A stretch of DNA of 64,000 bases from Acidobacteriaceae bacterium (GTDB lineage Bacteria > Acidobacteriota > Terriglobia > Terriglobales > Acidobacteriaceae): the NCBI GenBank assembly GCA_030041045.1, contig JASHOQ010000122.1, positions 1 through 64,000 of the forward strand, in the 5' to 3' direction. Both the position numbers and the translations under genes were made by a program. Positions 25,901 to 34,135 of this stretch are shown here, in pieces. Positions within the stretch are counted from its first letter, which is position 1. The number at the start of each line of letters is the position of its first letter. The notes under the pieces were generated by a model that searched no databases, was not told where the DNA came from, and worked only from the letters and a program-made list of their open reading frames with translations.

Positions 25901-26404
25901 CGTATCGATCGCTCCCGGCATGTACAGCGTCACCGCGGAGAAATCGAGCCCGTTCAGGGGAAGATTCGAAATGGTGTTGGAGGTGAACGTGGTGTCAACC
26001 GTCGGATCCTCGGTGTTCAGGATCGCCGCCTCGCCGGACACGGTCACATTGGTCGAGGTGCTGCCCACCACCAGTCTCACGTTGAAGTTCGCCGTCTGCT
26101 GCACTTCCAGCGAGAAAGGTGGGACGGTCGCCTTCTCAAATCCGTTGGCCTCCACCGTCACCTGGTAACGCCCGATGGGCAGGAATTCAATGCGGAACAC
26201 TCCCGTCCCGTTGGTCGTAGTCGATGTGGCCACGCCGGTGTCAAGGCTCTGCGCCACAACGCTCGCGCCGGCAACGTCGGCGCCGCTCGGATCGGTCACC
26301 TCGCCGGCGATGGTGCCGGTCACGTTCTGGCCCGCAGCCAGTGAGACGCATGTGAGAGCGGTCAACGCCCATCCAAAGACTATGCGGAAGAAATTCGATT
26401 TCAT
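22949..26404 (-). CDS. Oar-like TonB-dependent receptor with carboxypeptidase-regulatory domain
   Basis: This 1151-residue outer-membrane protein has a signal peptide (residues 1-24), a CarboxypepD_reg-type beta-sandwich (about 27-115, TGTIAGEVTDPSG...), a plug domain and a long beta-barrel rich in Asn, Tyr and Gly. It ends in Phe (LHYDF), the usual outer-membrane assembly signal. The architecture matches the expanded Acidobacteriota TonB receptor group thought to import oligosaccharides or other large substrates. The frame runs on to 26827, but the signal peptide fixes the ATG at 26404. A sigma70-like promoter and an inverted repeat lie 130-190 bp upstream. It is located in a minus-strand carbohydrate cluster, 128 bp before cutC. 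Confidence 0.9.
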   Translation of the reverse strand: MKSNFFRIVFGWALTALTCVSLAAGQNVTGTIAGEVTDPSGADVAGASVVAQSLDTGVATSTTTNGTGVFRIEFLPIGRYQVTVEANGFEKATVPPFSLEVQQTANFNVRLVVGSTSTNVTVSGEAAILNTEDPTVDTTFTSNTISNLPLNGLDFSAVTLYMPGAIDTAGTSGPTSFERSTFYVDTPNFNGNRAQANNYTIEGIDMNETYNNLISYSPAPEALEEMKVVTADSQTDQGNVNGAAVETVLKSGTNQFHGSAYGYVQDYRFDANSYLNGQTVNAEGQLAPTPINPFSFAQFGGTIGGPILHDKLFFFGDYLGARWHKGGLGTASVITDAMRNGDFSVLLAASNPIQLYDPENGFAPYTNNQNVPIVNPVAKFLFSNSKLYPDCGAANPVTPAGGVCLTPTDGIAENNYEAPNSSYKGNNQGDVKLEYDMSARDKLTGFYSISHAYDGSVPVLAITFPGVNLYPTWITGATWVHTFSPSLVNSVRAGFTRTDWNQGFPVDSTGEFGTGGNAKVGIDFPDQRYNGFTNQGLNGNLSDVGTPAYNGGVIDNTYSYIDDVTWQHGQHFLSMGAEVHRYQNNYPTGNNDGYLGSLNYSGAFTSNGNGSGGYGPADFVLDRVSSGGVTLASVNVGQRQYRVAGFAQDDYKIRPRLTLIFGLRYEYDEPWVEEQDRTGNINLTTGQIEYARIPAGALPDAAICSNPGCYQPNFRQWMPHLGFAYQLNQRTVVRGGYGAVSFFEGNSFNQRLTAIYPFMQAAGFSVSAPTTTSVSTPNTAEEGFTASDTTVQYSSSDNGYTAYPQNMQPAYVQEWNLTAEYALTSTATLQAGYVGEQGQHIEDYGNVNQYTVNDVQTSAPFYNSQYLGVNGIDSALGVGGNGGVLITESRAKMGYNALQAVLRQRLNHGLEYTVNYTWGKAMTNSLGNYFLNVNGFSGAFQNYYNSQADWGPAGYDVHHNVSATGVYALPVGRGQEFLPNANRAMDEIVGGWKLSTAIAGYSGFPETITGGSNNSNSYGENRVNQYRALKIAGRSNSNWFGTDPSATPCTTAGVDDGTCAFGVPANNVFGTESNGAVRGPGFFNTDLSAFKDFHTFREEIIGFRFDAFNAFNIVSYGNPDTGITDSTFGNVSLQGPRSTERHLQFALHYDF

Positions 26405-26535
26405 GGGGTCCTCACTCAAAGGGTTGCAAACACATCTTGGATCGCTGCGGAGTATTGGGCCATCCCTGGCGCCACCCTCCGGGCAAACATTTGATCTGGC
26501 GGTGAGAAATGCGCACACCTGCGCCTTGGCATTCA

Positions 26536-26565
26536 ACCATAGCGCCAGAATGATCAAAATGTCAA
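26536..26565 (-). promoter_or_regulatory. Predicted sigma70 promoter for the TonB receptor at 22949-26404
   Basis: On the minus strand a perfect -35 TTGACA (26560-26565) is followed after 18 bases by TATGGT (26536-26541). The predicted transcript would start near 26529, leaving a leader of about 125 nt before the ATG at 26404. Confidence 0.5.
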
Positions 26566-26568
26566 TAA

Positions 26569-26589
26569 AATTGATCGTTTCAATCAATT
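26569..26589. promoter_or_regulatory. Candidate operator: 7-bp inverted repeat upstream of -35
   Basis: AATTGAT and ATCAATT form a perfect 7-bp inverted repeat separated by 7 bases, lying immediately upstream of the predicted -35 box. The AT-rich site stands out from the GC-rich surroundings. It could bind an activator or repressor of the receptor gene; no specific regulator is assigned. Confidence 0.4.
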
Positions 26590-26681
26590 TCTGTGCAACT
26601 TGATGGAAAACCGCGATTTGCGGCCCAGGAAAAAGCCCCGCAGTACGGGGCTGCAGTTGAAAATCATCTCTCCCGGGGCGC

Positions 26682-27182
26682 TCAGCTCTGGGGCGCCATC
26701 GTCTTGTTCGGGCTCCAATTGATGACGTGATAAACAGCCGTCCACGGACCCACGTTGCGGAACCCGTGCAGGCTGTTTGACGCGTTGAAGACCACTGACC
26801 CCGCCTCCACGCGCACCCACGCGCCATTCGAAAGCGTCTCGCAAACGCCCTCGCGCAAAATGATCAATTCTTCATTCACGTGCCTGTGCGGCGGATGCGA
26901 CATCTCGCCGGGATTGAGCGTGCTCACGTGCATCTCCAGTTGATCGAGCGTGGCCGTGGGCTGCTGGCAGAGATGTGCCTGCGATCCGACGGCGTTTGCC
27001 ACCGGCTTCATCTCGTTCCAGTGAAACACGGCCGGTCCCAGAATCGGTTTCTGTTGGCCGGACTTCTCCTCGGCCTCTGCAGCCTGGCCGTTCCCCGGCT
27101 GCGCATTTGCCGTCTGTGCCGCCGCGCGCCATGCGCCCGGCAGCGCCATCAATCCAACCAGCGCATCGCGTCGCGTCATCAT
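26682..27182 (-). CDS. Cupin-domain protein with Tat-like export signal
   Basis: This 166-residue protein has an N-terminal twin-arginine-type segment (TRRDALVGLMALPG) and a low-complexity linker. The C-terminal cupin barrel shows the metal-binding first motif PPHRHVNEELIILREG and a second motif region (HGFRNVG). Cupins of this size bind a metal and may act as isomerases, oxygenases or sugar-binding proteins; no activity can be assigned. GGAGGAGG precedes the paired ATGs at 27182 and 27179. It lies between a Tat-exported oxidoreductase and the TonB receptor on the same strand, which suggests a shared periplasmic sugar role. Confidence 0.8.
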   Translation of the reverse strand: MMTRRDALVGLMALPGAWRAAAQTANAQPGNGQAAEAEEKSGQQKPILGPAVFHWNEMKPVANAVGSQAHLCQQPTATLDQLEMHVSTLNPGEMSHPPHRHVNEELIILREGVCETLSNGAWVRVEAGSVVFNASNSLHGFRNVGPWTAVYHVINWSPNKTMAPQS

Positions 27183-27271
27183 GATCCTCCTCCACGCAGT
27201 CCCTTCGAAATCGATACTGCCCCGTGCTCCATCCCTGCACCTTTGTTCTGGCGCAAGGGCGGGATCGCACT

Positions 27272-27392
27272 GCGCCAACTCGCTAACTTGCTGACTTGCT
27301 GACTCGCCGGGTGCCCCATCCAAAACGCGCACCTTGCGTTTTGGGTGGGAGACCACAACCCTCAGCCTGTTTCGCCGACTCGCTAACTCAGG
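27272..27392. repeat. Octamer tract (family H) with embedded family C hairpin
   Basis: Octamers CTAACTTG, CTGACTTG and CTGACTCG at 27280-27306 are followed by a family C hairpin (GTGCCCCATCCAAAACGCGC...GCGTTTTGGGTGGGA) at 27309-27350, then more octamers at 27374-27392. The hairpin therefore splits one octamer tract. The tract reaches the stop codon of the gene ending at 27388. Confidence 0.65.
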
Positions 27393-28623
27393 ATTCCAGC
27401 GTCACCTGCTTCGCATTCATCTGCGCCTTGATCACCAGCTCCGCCGCCAGCAGGCACTCGGTCTGGTCCTGCGCCACGTGCGTGCGGTTCACAATGTCGG
27501 CCACAAACTGCGGGCCGAACGGCAGCGGCATCTGGTTGCAGTCGATGGTTCGCGCACTCTTCTGATCCACGAGAAACAGGTTGTTGCCCTGCTTGCTCAC
27601 CGCCACGTTAATGTATTTCCGCACTTCCATGTAGCCGTCCGTGCCCAGAATGAACAGCCTTCCATCGCCCCACGTGCCCAGCCCGTCCGGCGTGAACCAA
27701 TCCAGGCGCACGTAGCCTAGCCCGCGGTTGCCGCGCAGCACCATGTCGCCGAAGTCCCAGAAATCCGGGTGCTCAGGGTGGCGCACATTGGCAATTTGCG
27801 ACTCCACCACTTCCGCCTGCGTCGACCCCGTGTAGAAAAGGAATTGATCCACCTGGTGCGAGCCGATATCGCAGAGAATGCCGCCGGATTGCTTTGTGCT
27901 CCAGAACCAATCCGGCCGTCCCGATCCTCCTCCGGCCGTCCCACCGTGCTGAAAGATCTGGTGCGGCGCAATGTTGATGGTCTGGATCACTTTTCCAATG
28001 GCGCCCTGCTTGATCAGCTCGCCCGCATACACGGCCGCCTTCACCTCGAACCGCTCGCTGTACATGATGGCGTAGATGCGTCCGGTTTCGGCGATAGTTT
28101 TGCGCACCTCGGCAAGCTGCTCAAGCGTGGTTGCGCCCGGCTTGTCCGAAAGAAAATCCTTTCCGCGTTGCATCGCCTTCACGCCCAAGGGCGCGCGCTC
28201 GTTGGCGATCTGCGAGCTCAGCACTAATTGAATCGAGGAATCGTCGAGAATCTCCTCCTGCGTCTCGACGATCTTCACTTCGGGATAGCGCTTGCGGAAT
28301 GCGGCCAGCTTGTCCTCTTCGCCGCCCCACGCCGCCGCCAGCTCCCCGCCGCCGCGCTCAACCGCACCGATCATGCCGTAGATGTGATCGTGGCTCATGC
28401 CGCAGACGGCGAACTTGATGTGATACTTCGGCGTCTCCTCCTGCGCCGCCGCCGCTGCGTCCTCAATCGTTGAGCCGCTGCCGCCCATCGCCGCTGCGCT
28501 CGCAGCGCTGAACGCCATCGCGCCCTCCGGCATGGCTGCCGGCAACGCTGTCATCATGGCCGCCGATCCGAACCAGCCGGCCTGCTTCAGAAACTCGCGC
28601 CGGGGCGAGAAAACTCTGCCCAT
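27388..28623 (-). CDS. Tat-exported Gfo/Idh/MocA family oxidoreductase
   Basis: This 411-residue protein begins with a textbook twin-arginine signal (SPRREFLKQAGW), followed by an Ala-rich linker. The Gfo/Idh/MocA fold follows: IKFAVCGMSHDHIYGM, DKPGATT in place of the usual EKP motif, and GGILCDIGSHQVDQFLFY with the active-site Asp and His. Exported members with tightly bound NAD(P) are known (glucose-fructose oxidoreductase type). Substrate is unknown, though the cluster suggests a sugar. GGAGG sits 4 bases before the ATG at 28623. It is first in the minus-strand series running through the cupin, TonB receptor, cutC and deoR-type genes and is divergent from the SDR gene, sharing a 202-bp promoter region. 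Confidence 0.87.
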   Translation of the reverse strand: MGRVFSPRREFLKQAGWFGSAAMMTALPAAMPEGAMAFSAASAAAMGGSGSTIEDAAAAAQEETPKYHIKFAVCGMSHDHIYGMIGAVERGGGELAAAWGGEEDKLAAFRKRYPEVKIVETQEEILDDSSIQLVLSSQIANERAPLGVKAMQRGKDFLSDKPGATTLEQLAEVRKTIAETGRIYAIMYSERFEVKAAVYAGELIKQGAIGKVIQTINIAPHQIFQHGGTAGGGSGRPDWFWSTKQSGGILCDIGSHQVDQFLFYTGSTQAEVVESQIANVRHPEHPDFWDFGDMVLRGNRGLGYVRLDWFTPDGLGTWGDGRLFILGTDGYMEVRKYINVAVSKQGNNLFLVDQKSARTIDCNQMPLPFGPQFVADIVNRTHVAQDQTECLLAAELVIKAQMNAKQVTLES

Positions 28624-28825
28624 GGTTCCTCCGTTTTTGTCGCCTCTATCCCGTCTCCCGTTCGGGCCGCGAATGCGCAATTCCCGCAGGCCCGCGGCGC
28701 GCTCGCGGCAATCCTTTGCCCCCAGAATAAATCAACACCCGCATGCTACCCTTGAAGACAAAGCTCCGCATCCCTTGGCAGGGCGGGTCTCGATCGCGTC
28801 GCGTCCCTGCACCGGCAATGCTTCC

Positions 28826-29614
28826 ATGACACAAATCCTGCCCCAGAATCTTTTCGACCTGAGCGGTCGGGTCGCCGTAATCACCGGCGGCACCACCGGC
28901 CTGGGCCATGCCATCGGGCTCGGCCTCGCCGGAGCCGGCGCCGACGTGGTGGCCAGCTCGCGCCGGCGCGACCAGGTGGAAACCGCAGCCGGCGAAATCG
29001 AAGCCCTGGGCCGGCGCAGCCTGCGCGTGACCAGCGATGTGACCGATCGCCCCTCGCTCCAGGCTCTGCACGACGCCGTGCTCGCCGCCTTCGGCAAAGT
29101 CGACATCCTGGTCAACGCCGCCGGCATGACCTACAACGCCGATACGCTGGAGGCCGCGGAGTCGGATTGGTTGCGCGTGATCGAAACCAACCTCACCGGA
29201 ACCATGCGCTCCTGCCAGATTTTCGGCTCGACCATGAAGCGCGCAGGCTATGGCCGCATCATTAACATTGCCTCGCTCAGCACCTTTGTCGGCTTCGCCC
29301 GCGTGGCGGCTTACAGCGCCAGCAAGGCCGGCGTGGCCTCCTTCACCCGCGTGCTGGCCATTGAGCTGGCGCGGACAGGCGTGAATGTAAACGCCATCGC
29401 CCCCGGCGTCTTTCCCACTGCGCTCAACGCCAAAATGGTGCGCGGCACGCCGCGCGGAGAAGACCTGCTGCTGCGCACGCCCATGCGCCGCTTCGGCGAG
29501 GCGAGCGAGCTGGCCGGCGCCGCCATCTTCCTCGCCTCGGAAGCCTCTTCGTTCGTCACCGGCGAAGTGCTCGCCGTCGATGGCGGATTCCTGGCCAGCG
29601 GCGTCAACCGTTAA
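28826..29614 (+). CDS. Short-chain dehydrogenase/reductase, candidate mannonate oxidoreductase
   Basis: This 262-residue classical SDR has the cofactor motif TGGTTGLGHAIG, the NAAG motif, catalytic Ser in NIASLS, YSASK with catalytic Tyr and Lys, and a typical C-terminal substrate loop ending VDGGFLASG. It lies 272 bp upstream of D-mannonate dehydratase on the same strand. SDRs in this position often interconvert D-mannonate and D-fructuronate, so a fructuronate reductase role is the best guess; gluconate 5-dehydrogenase-like activity is an alternative. The frame is open upstream to 28532, but the ATG at 28826 gives the standard SDR length. Confidence 0.85.
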   Translation: MTQILPQNLFDLSGRVAVITGGTTGLGHAIGLGLAGAGADVVASSRRRDQVETAAGEIEALGRRSLRVTSDVTDRPSLQALHDAVLAAFGKVDILVNAAGMTYNADTLEAAESDWLRVIETNLTGTMRSCQIFGSTMKRAGYGRIINIASLSTFVGFARVAAYSASKAGVASFTRVLAIELARTGVNVNAIAPGVFPTALNAKMVRGTPRGEDLLLRTPMRRFGEASELAGAAIFLASEASSFVTGEVLAVDGGFLASGVNR

Positions 29615-29629
29615 ACATGAGCCTCTGGA

Positions 29630-29800
29630 ATTCGGTGCCCCATCCATTCCGCGCTTTTCGCGGAATGGGTGGGAAAACAGAAGACCCTTTGAAGAACGCT
29701 CGAAGCCCGCTTGAGCGGGCCAAAGAAGGTAGCCCCAGGCGCGAGCCTGGGGTCGCAATCATCGAATTCAACCCGCGAGCCCGCTTGAGCGGGCGTAAGA
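29630..29800. repeat. Family C hairpin and a duplicated GCCCGCTTGAGCGGGC hairpin
   Basis: Within the 272-bp gap between the SDR and mannonate dehydratase genes are a family C hairpin (GTGCCCCATCCATTCCGCGC...GCGGAATGGGTGGGAA, 29636-29675), GCCCGCTTGAGCGGGC twice (near 29706 and 29780), and between them GCCCCAGGCGCGAGCCTGGGG. These are palindromes without T-runs, so they are not classical terminators. Confidence 0.65.
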
Positions 29801-29886
29801 AGCGGTATCAAGTGCCAGGGAGCGATTCGCCGCGATTCCCGGCTCCGTCTTGACGTGAAACCAACTTCGGGGACACCACGCCAGCC

Positions 29887-31095
29887 ATGAAAATCACCAG
29901 CGCCACCGTCAACATCACGTCGCCCGGCCGCAATTTCGTCACCCTCAAAGTGCAAACCGATGCGGGGCTCTACGGCCTGGGCGACGGCACTCTCAACGGG
30001 CGCGAGCTCGCCGTAGCCAGCTACCTAACCGATCACGCAATCCCCTGTCTCGTTGGCCGCGATCCTTTCGACACCGAAGACATCTGGCAGTACTTCTATC
30101 GCGGCGCCTACTGGCGTCGCGGCCCGGTCACCATGGCCGCCATCGGCGCCATCGACATGGCGCTCTGGGACATCAAAGGCAAGGCGCTGAACACGCCGCT
30201 CTACAACCTGCTCGGCGGCAGGAGTCGCAACGGCGTGCTGGCCTACGCCCACGCCAACGGCAAAGATATCGACCGCGCGCTCGAGGACGTCGCCAAACAC
30301 AAGGAGCTCGGCTATAAAGCGATTCGCGTGCAAAGCGGCATCCCCGGCCTCACTTCAACGTACGGCGTGCCCAAGGGCGCGGGCCGCTACGAGCCCGCCG
30401 AGCGCGGATTGCCTCCCGAGCACCAATGGGCCACGGAGCCCTATCTGCGCCACGTGCCCGCGCTCTTCGCCCGTGTGCGCGAGCAGTTCGGCGAAGAGCT
30501 GCACCTGCTCCACGATTGCCACCATCGCCTCACGCCCATCGAGGCTGCGCGCCTGGGCAAGGAGCTCGAGCCGTTTCACCTTTTCTGGCTCGAGGACCCC
30601 ACGCCCGCCGAACTCCAGGAGGGCTACCGCACCATTCGCGAGCACACCACCACGCCCATTGCCGTCGGCGAAGTCTTCAATTCCATCTGGGACGCGCACG
30701 ATCTCATGCGCAATCAGTGGATCGACTACCTGCGCATGACCCTCACCCACGGCGGCGGCATCACCGCCATCAAAAAAGTGGCCGATTTCGCCGCGCTCTA
30801 TCACGTGCGCACCGGCTTCCACGGACCCACCGACCTCTCGCCCGTCTGCATGGCTGCCGCTTTGCACTTCGATACCGCCATTCACAACTTCGGCATCCAG
30901 GAGCACATGCCCCACTCGGATGAAACTGACGCCGTCTTTCCCCACCATTACACCTTCAAAGATGGTTTTCTTTTCCCCGGCGATGCGCCCGGTCTCGGCG
31001 TCGATCTTGACGAAAAGCTCGCCGCCAAATATCCCTACCAGCGCGCCTATCTGCCTGTGAATCGCAAGCTCGATGGCACTCTCACGGATTGGTGA
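29887..31095 (+). CDS. manD: D-mannonate dehydratase, enolase superfamily
   Basis: This 402-residue member of the mandelate racemase/enolase superfamily has the ManD (RspA-like) pattern. The N-terminal capping domain contains [20 protein letters not shown]. Barrel metal ligands appear in [16 protein letters not shown] and AVGEVFNS, and the [10 protein letters not shown] and MPHSDE blocks are characteristic of mannonate dehydratases. The reaction is D-mannonate to 2-keto-3-deoxygluconate, in glucuronate catabolism. It is next to an SDR that could make mannonate. The length and all metal ligands are normal. Weak-activity ManD homologues exist, so catalytic efficiency is not assured. Confidence 0.88.
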   Translation: MKITSATVNITSPGRNFVTLKVQTDAGLYGLGDGTLNGRELAVASYLTDHAIPCLVGRDPFDTEDIWQYFYRGAYWRRGPVTMAAIGAIDMALWDIKGKALNTPLYNLLGGRSRNGVLAYAHANGKDIDRALEDVAKHKELGYKAIRVQSGIPGLTSTYGVPKGAGRYEPAERGLPPEHQWATEPYLRHVPALFARVREQFGEELHLLHDCHHRLTPIEAARLGKELEPFHLFWLEDPTPAELQEGYRTIREHTTTPIAVGEVFNSIWDAHDLMRNQWIDYLRMTLTHGGGITAIKKVADFAALYHVRTGFHGPTDLSPVCMAAALHFDTAIHNFGIQEHMPHSDETDAVFPHHYTFKDGFLFPGDAPGLGVDLDEKLAAKYPYQRAYLPVNRKLDGTLTDW

Positions 31096-31262
31096 GGTGG
31101 CAGCGGAATGAGGGTCTTTTAATTTCGGCGCCTGCGCGCGTTTCGCCCCAATCTGTCAATATCGCCCGCTCGGACCCCCGGGCGCATGCGCCGCTCTTGC
31201 TTTTTTGAACGCGGTAGAATTCTTCCCCGGCCCTCCGCCGCGCCGGAGTTGAAACCAGCATC

Positions 31263-31509
31263 TACAGCGGTTTCACAGTTGCTGTATCCCGAAGCCGCAG
31301 ATGCTAAGTGGCTTTTTCACCAAGAAAAAGCCACCTTCCGCAACTGGGTATTGTCCTAATTCGTTGGCGTTTTGAAAGGGCACGGCTTCAGCCGTGCCGC
31401 AAATCGAGCGAAACGTGAAAGGGCTTTAGCCCCCGAGGGATTTTTTTGGCAAATTGGGACACTACCTGCAACTGTGAAATATGGCTGCATGTACTGTGGA
31501 ACCGCTCTA
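31263..31509. repeat. MITE-like element, family F copy 1, interrupted by another element
   Basis: The outer element has ends TACAGCGGTTTCACAG and CTGTGGAACCGCTCTA, and an internal GGCTTTTTCACC...AAAAAGCC stem. The intact copy at 52533-52651 is 119 bp. Here it is split at GCAACTG, which appears on both sides (31340-31346 and 31468-31474), by 121 bp of unrelated sequence. This 957-bp gap (31096-32052) otherwise holds only the element at 31575-31728 and degenerate repeat sequence at about 31862-32040; no gene is seen. Confidence 0.85.
31347..31467. mobile_element. Nested 121-bp miniature element inside family F
   Basis: The inserted sequence has imperfect terminal inverted repeats (GGTATTGTCCTAATTCG / GGTAGTGTCCCAATTTG, 14 of 17 matching). 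It carries a family B double hairpin (GGCACGGCTTCAGCCGTGCC and GGGCTTTAGCCCCCGAGGGA). The 7-bp direct repeats GCAACTG at its borders fit a target-site duplication. It has no coding capacity, so it would have needed a transposase from elsewhere. Confidence 0.72.
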
Positions 31510-31574
31510 AACACCTTGGTGCAAATCCACCACTCGGTTGCCAACGGTCTGAAACATATGCCCTTGGGCTTAAA

Positions 31575-31728
31575 GCATTTTCTGAGTAGCTACATCCCGA
31601 AGACGGAAAGCAGAGTCGACGCAACCAACCCGGGGCCCCGGCAAGCGCTCCTCGCTTGCTGGGGTGGGACCAACAGGGAGCGGCGACCTTGGGATAGAAT
31701 GAAAAGGACACAGTAACTCAGAAAATGC
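31575..31728. repeat. MITE-like element, family E copy 2
   Basis: This 154-bp unit has the same GCATTTTCTGAGT inverted ends and central GC-rich hairpin as 21049-21202, differing at only a small number of positions. The flanking half-repeats read ACCAAC and GACCAAC here. Confidence 0.82.
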
Positions 31729-32052
31729 CGTAGAGTCCCAAATCGGTTTTGCGCGCGTTGATTTACCCCCCGCAAGCAAGCGCGCCTCAAATTGAATCGA
31801 TTGCTTGCCTCCCAGCTCGTTCCGAGCGTTAATACTACTGAGACCAACTCCATGGATGGGCCAGGCATCACGTTTTTCTCTAGAGTGGTTCTAGAGCCGT
31901 TGTACCCCGAAGGTGCTGCTGCTCCAGTGGCATTTTCCTCGACCGGGGACCCCACAGACATCTTCGCCGCTGTCGGGGTGGAAACAATTGCCGCGTCTCG
32001 CAAATTCCAAAAGCGCACGGTAGCTCTCGCAACCGCTCCCAGAGGAGATCCG

Positions 32053-33009
32053 ATGCTCTCGCGGAGTCGGTCTTTCACCATTGCCATCGCTTTCGTGGTG
32101 TGCTTGCTTTCATGGCATTCACGCGCATTCGCCCAGTCTTGCACTGGAAGTTTCAGCTCCGGCGAGATTGTCCCCGCACCCGAAGCCCGGCTTGAACCCT
32201 TATCGGCATTGAGTCCAATTTCTCTCTCTGAGGCGGCGCCGATGGAGCCCACCGGCGAAACAGAAAAAGAGGATGTGTTTCCCACCGCGAACTCGCACCA
32301 GCAGCCGCTCTCGCGGATTGGCATCGGAGCCAATATCTCGCCCCTCGGGATCGGCGTCAACGCAACAACCATTCTTTCTCAGTACTTTGACGCGCGCCTG
32401 ATGGGCAATTTCTTCAGCTATACCAGTCCGCAGTTTGATATCGATGGCTTTCGCGGCACCGCGCAGCTGCACCTGGCTTCCATGGCCGCGTCGCTCGACT
32501 GGTATCCGCACAACAGCATCTGGCGGCTGAGTCCCGGCCTGATGTTCTATAACGGCAACCAGGTTGCCTTCACCTCTTTGGTTGAGGCCGGTACCAGCTT
32601 CACTCTCAATGGGCAGACTTTTTATTCCGCCTCGGCAAACGCGGCCACGGGCGCGACACCGCTCACCGGTTCAGGCGTGCTTGGCCTCCATGCGCGCCCC
32701 ATTGCATTCACGGCCGCCGGCGGATTTGGCAAGTTCGTGCCCCGCTCCAGTCGGCATTGGTCGTTTCCGTCGGAGTTCGGCGTGGTGTTCATGGGAGGCG
32801 CCACGGCCAATGTAACGCCCACCGGCTGGGTCTGCCTCGAATCTGCGCAAACCCAATGCAGCAATATCGCCAATTCTGCCAATCCCGTCGCGCAACAGTT
32901 CAATTCCGCCTTGCAGGCGCAGCTCACCAAATGGCGCAGGGACTTGGGCAAGGTGGATCTGTATCCCATGTTCTCCTATAGCGTCGTGTACAGCTTCAAC
33001 ATTCCCTGA
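32053..33009 (+). CDS. Secreted beta-rich, probable outer-membrane protein
   Basis: This 318-residue protein has a signal peptide (about residues 1-28, ending AFAQ), a low-complexity linker (about 35-80) and then alternating-strand sequence (IGIGANISPLGIGVNATTIL, then aromatic-rich strands). It ends with SYSVVYSFNIP. The pattern resembles small outer-membrane beta-barrels, but no named family is recognised. GAGGAG precedes the ATG at 32053; the frame upstream to 31792 translates degenerate repeat sequence and is rejected. Confidence 0.72.
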   Translation: MLSRSRSFTIAIAFVVCLLSWHSRAFAQSCTGSFSSGEIVPAPEARLEPLSALSPISLSEAAPMEPTGETEKEDVFPTANSHQQPLSRIGIGANISPLGIGVNATTILSQYFDARLMGNFFSYTSPQFDIDGFRGTAQLHLASMAASLDWYPHNSIWRLSPGLMFYNGNQVAFTSLVEAGTSFTLNGQTFYSASANAATGATPLTGSGVLGLHARPIAFTAAGGFGKFVPRSSRHWSFPSEFGVVFMGGATANVTPTGWVCLESAQTQCSNIANSANPVAQQFNSALQAQLTKWRRDLGKVDLYPMFSYSVVYSFNIP

Positions 33010-33027
33010 ACCGCGTTCGCGGCAGAG

Positions 33028-34059
33028 TCACCTGGCCGGCTCGCGCGCATCGATCGCGATCTTTTTTCCCTGAGCGCACGCGTCATATATCCCGCGCACC
33101 AGTTGCAGCGCGCGAAAGCCCTCCATACCCGAAGACGCCGCCGGCCGTCCCGTCCTGCACGCCTCGCCAAAATCGAGAAACGTCCGCTCGAACGGCGTGA
33201 GCGCAATCGCCATCGGATCGTTCGCGCCCGACTTCGCCTGCTGTGCGATCGGCGCCGGCTCGCCCGCGTCATCCTTCACATCCCATGCCGTCAATTGATC
33301 GCCGGTGATGATCGCACTCCCCTTTGTCCCGTGAATCTCCACCCGCTCCGGATAGCCCGGCCACAGCGCCGTCGCCGCCTGGATCACGCCCGTGGCTCCC
33401 GAGGCGTACCGCATCACCGCGCATACCAGGTCTTCCGATTCCATCTTGTGCGTCGCGCCCAGTTGCCAGTAGCCGAAAACCTCATCGACGGCGCCCGCCA
33501 GGCTGAGCAGCACATCCACCTGGTGAATGGCCTGGCTGATCAGCGCGCCCCCGCCCTCGCCCGCCCAGCTCCCTTTCACCGGCCGCGCGTAGTACTCGTC
33601 CGTGCGGTGCCACTTCACGTACGCATCGGCCTGCAGGATGCGCCCCAGCCTTCCCGCCTCGATCGCGCTCTTCACAAACAGAACGGAATCGTCAAAGCGA
33701 TGCTGGCTCACCACGCCGAGTTGAATCCTCGCGTCGCATGCGACCGCAATCATGCGCGCCGCCGTCTTGAGGTCCACGGCCATCGGCTTCTGCACCAGCA
33801 CGTGCTTTCTGTGTTGCGCGCCCAGCTCCACCGCAGCCAGCCGGTATCCGGGAAAGGTGCACACATCGAGATAGTCAACGTCGGGGCGGCGCGCCAGGTC
33901 TCCCGGCGTGGCCTCAAACTCCGCGCCCCATGCGGCCGCAAATTTCCGCCCGCGCTCCGCCGTGCGGTCTGTGCAGCAGGTCAGTTCATAGCCGATGTTC
34001 CTGTACGCCTGCGCGTGCTTTTGCGCAATCGCGCCCGTCCCCATGATGCCAACGCGCAT
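33028..34059 (-). CDS. Gfo/Idh/MocA family oxidoreductase
   Basis: This 343-residue cytoplasmic protein has the N-terminal NAD(P) motif VGIMGTGAIAQKHA, the VQKPMAVD motif (catalytic-site Lys) and the active-site segment GGGALISQAIHQVD. Length and order are normal for the family. No signal peptide is present, unlike the paralogue at 27388. It follows the ROK regulator gene on the same strand, so its sugar substrate may also be the ligand-related sugar of that regulator; this is inference. Confidence 0.87.
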   Translation of the reverse strand: MRVGIMGTGAIAQKHAQAYRNIGYELTCCTDRTAERGRKFAAAWGAEFEATPGDLARRPDVDYLDVCTFPGYRLAAVELGAQHRKHVLVQKPMAVDLKTAARMIAVACDARIQLGVVSQHRFDDSVLFVKSAIEAGRLGRILQADAYVKWHRTDEYYARPVKGSWAGEGGGALISQAIHQVDVLLSLAGAVDEVFGYWQLGATHKMESEDLVCAVMRYASGATGVIQAATALWPGYPERVEIHGTKGSAIITGDQLTAWDVKDDAGEPAPIAQQAKSGANDPMAIALTPFERTFLDFGEACRTGRPAASSGMEGFRALQLVRGIYDACAQGKKIAIDAREPAR

Positions 34060-34135
34060 TTGTCCTCAAATCTTTTGAATCCCGGCCCTTTCACAATTGC
34101 CCGGCGGGGCCTCTAAAAAGCTCTTGACATCGTTG

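Noticed and set aside
31347..31467. Insertion sequence with its own transposase
   Set aside because: The 121-bp unit has no coding capacity, and no transposase or REP-associated tyrosine transposase was found in the window.
31792..32052. Upstream extension of the secreted protein at 32053
   Set aside because: It translates degenerate repeat sequence. A signal peptide and GAGGAG box place the start at 32053.
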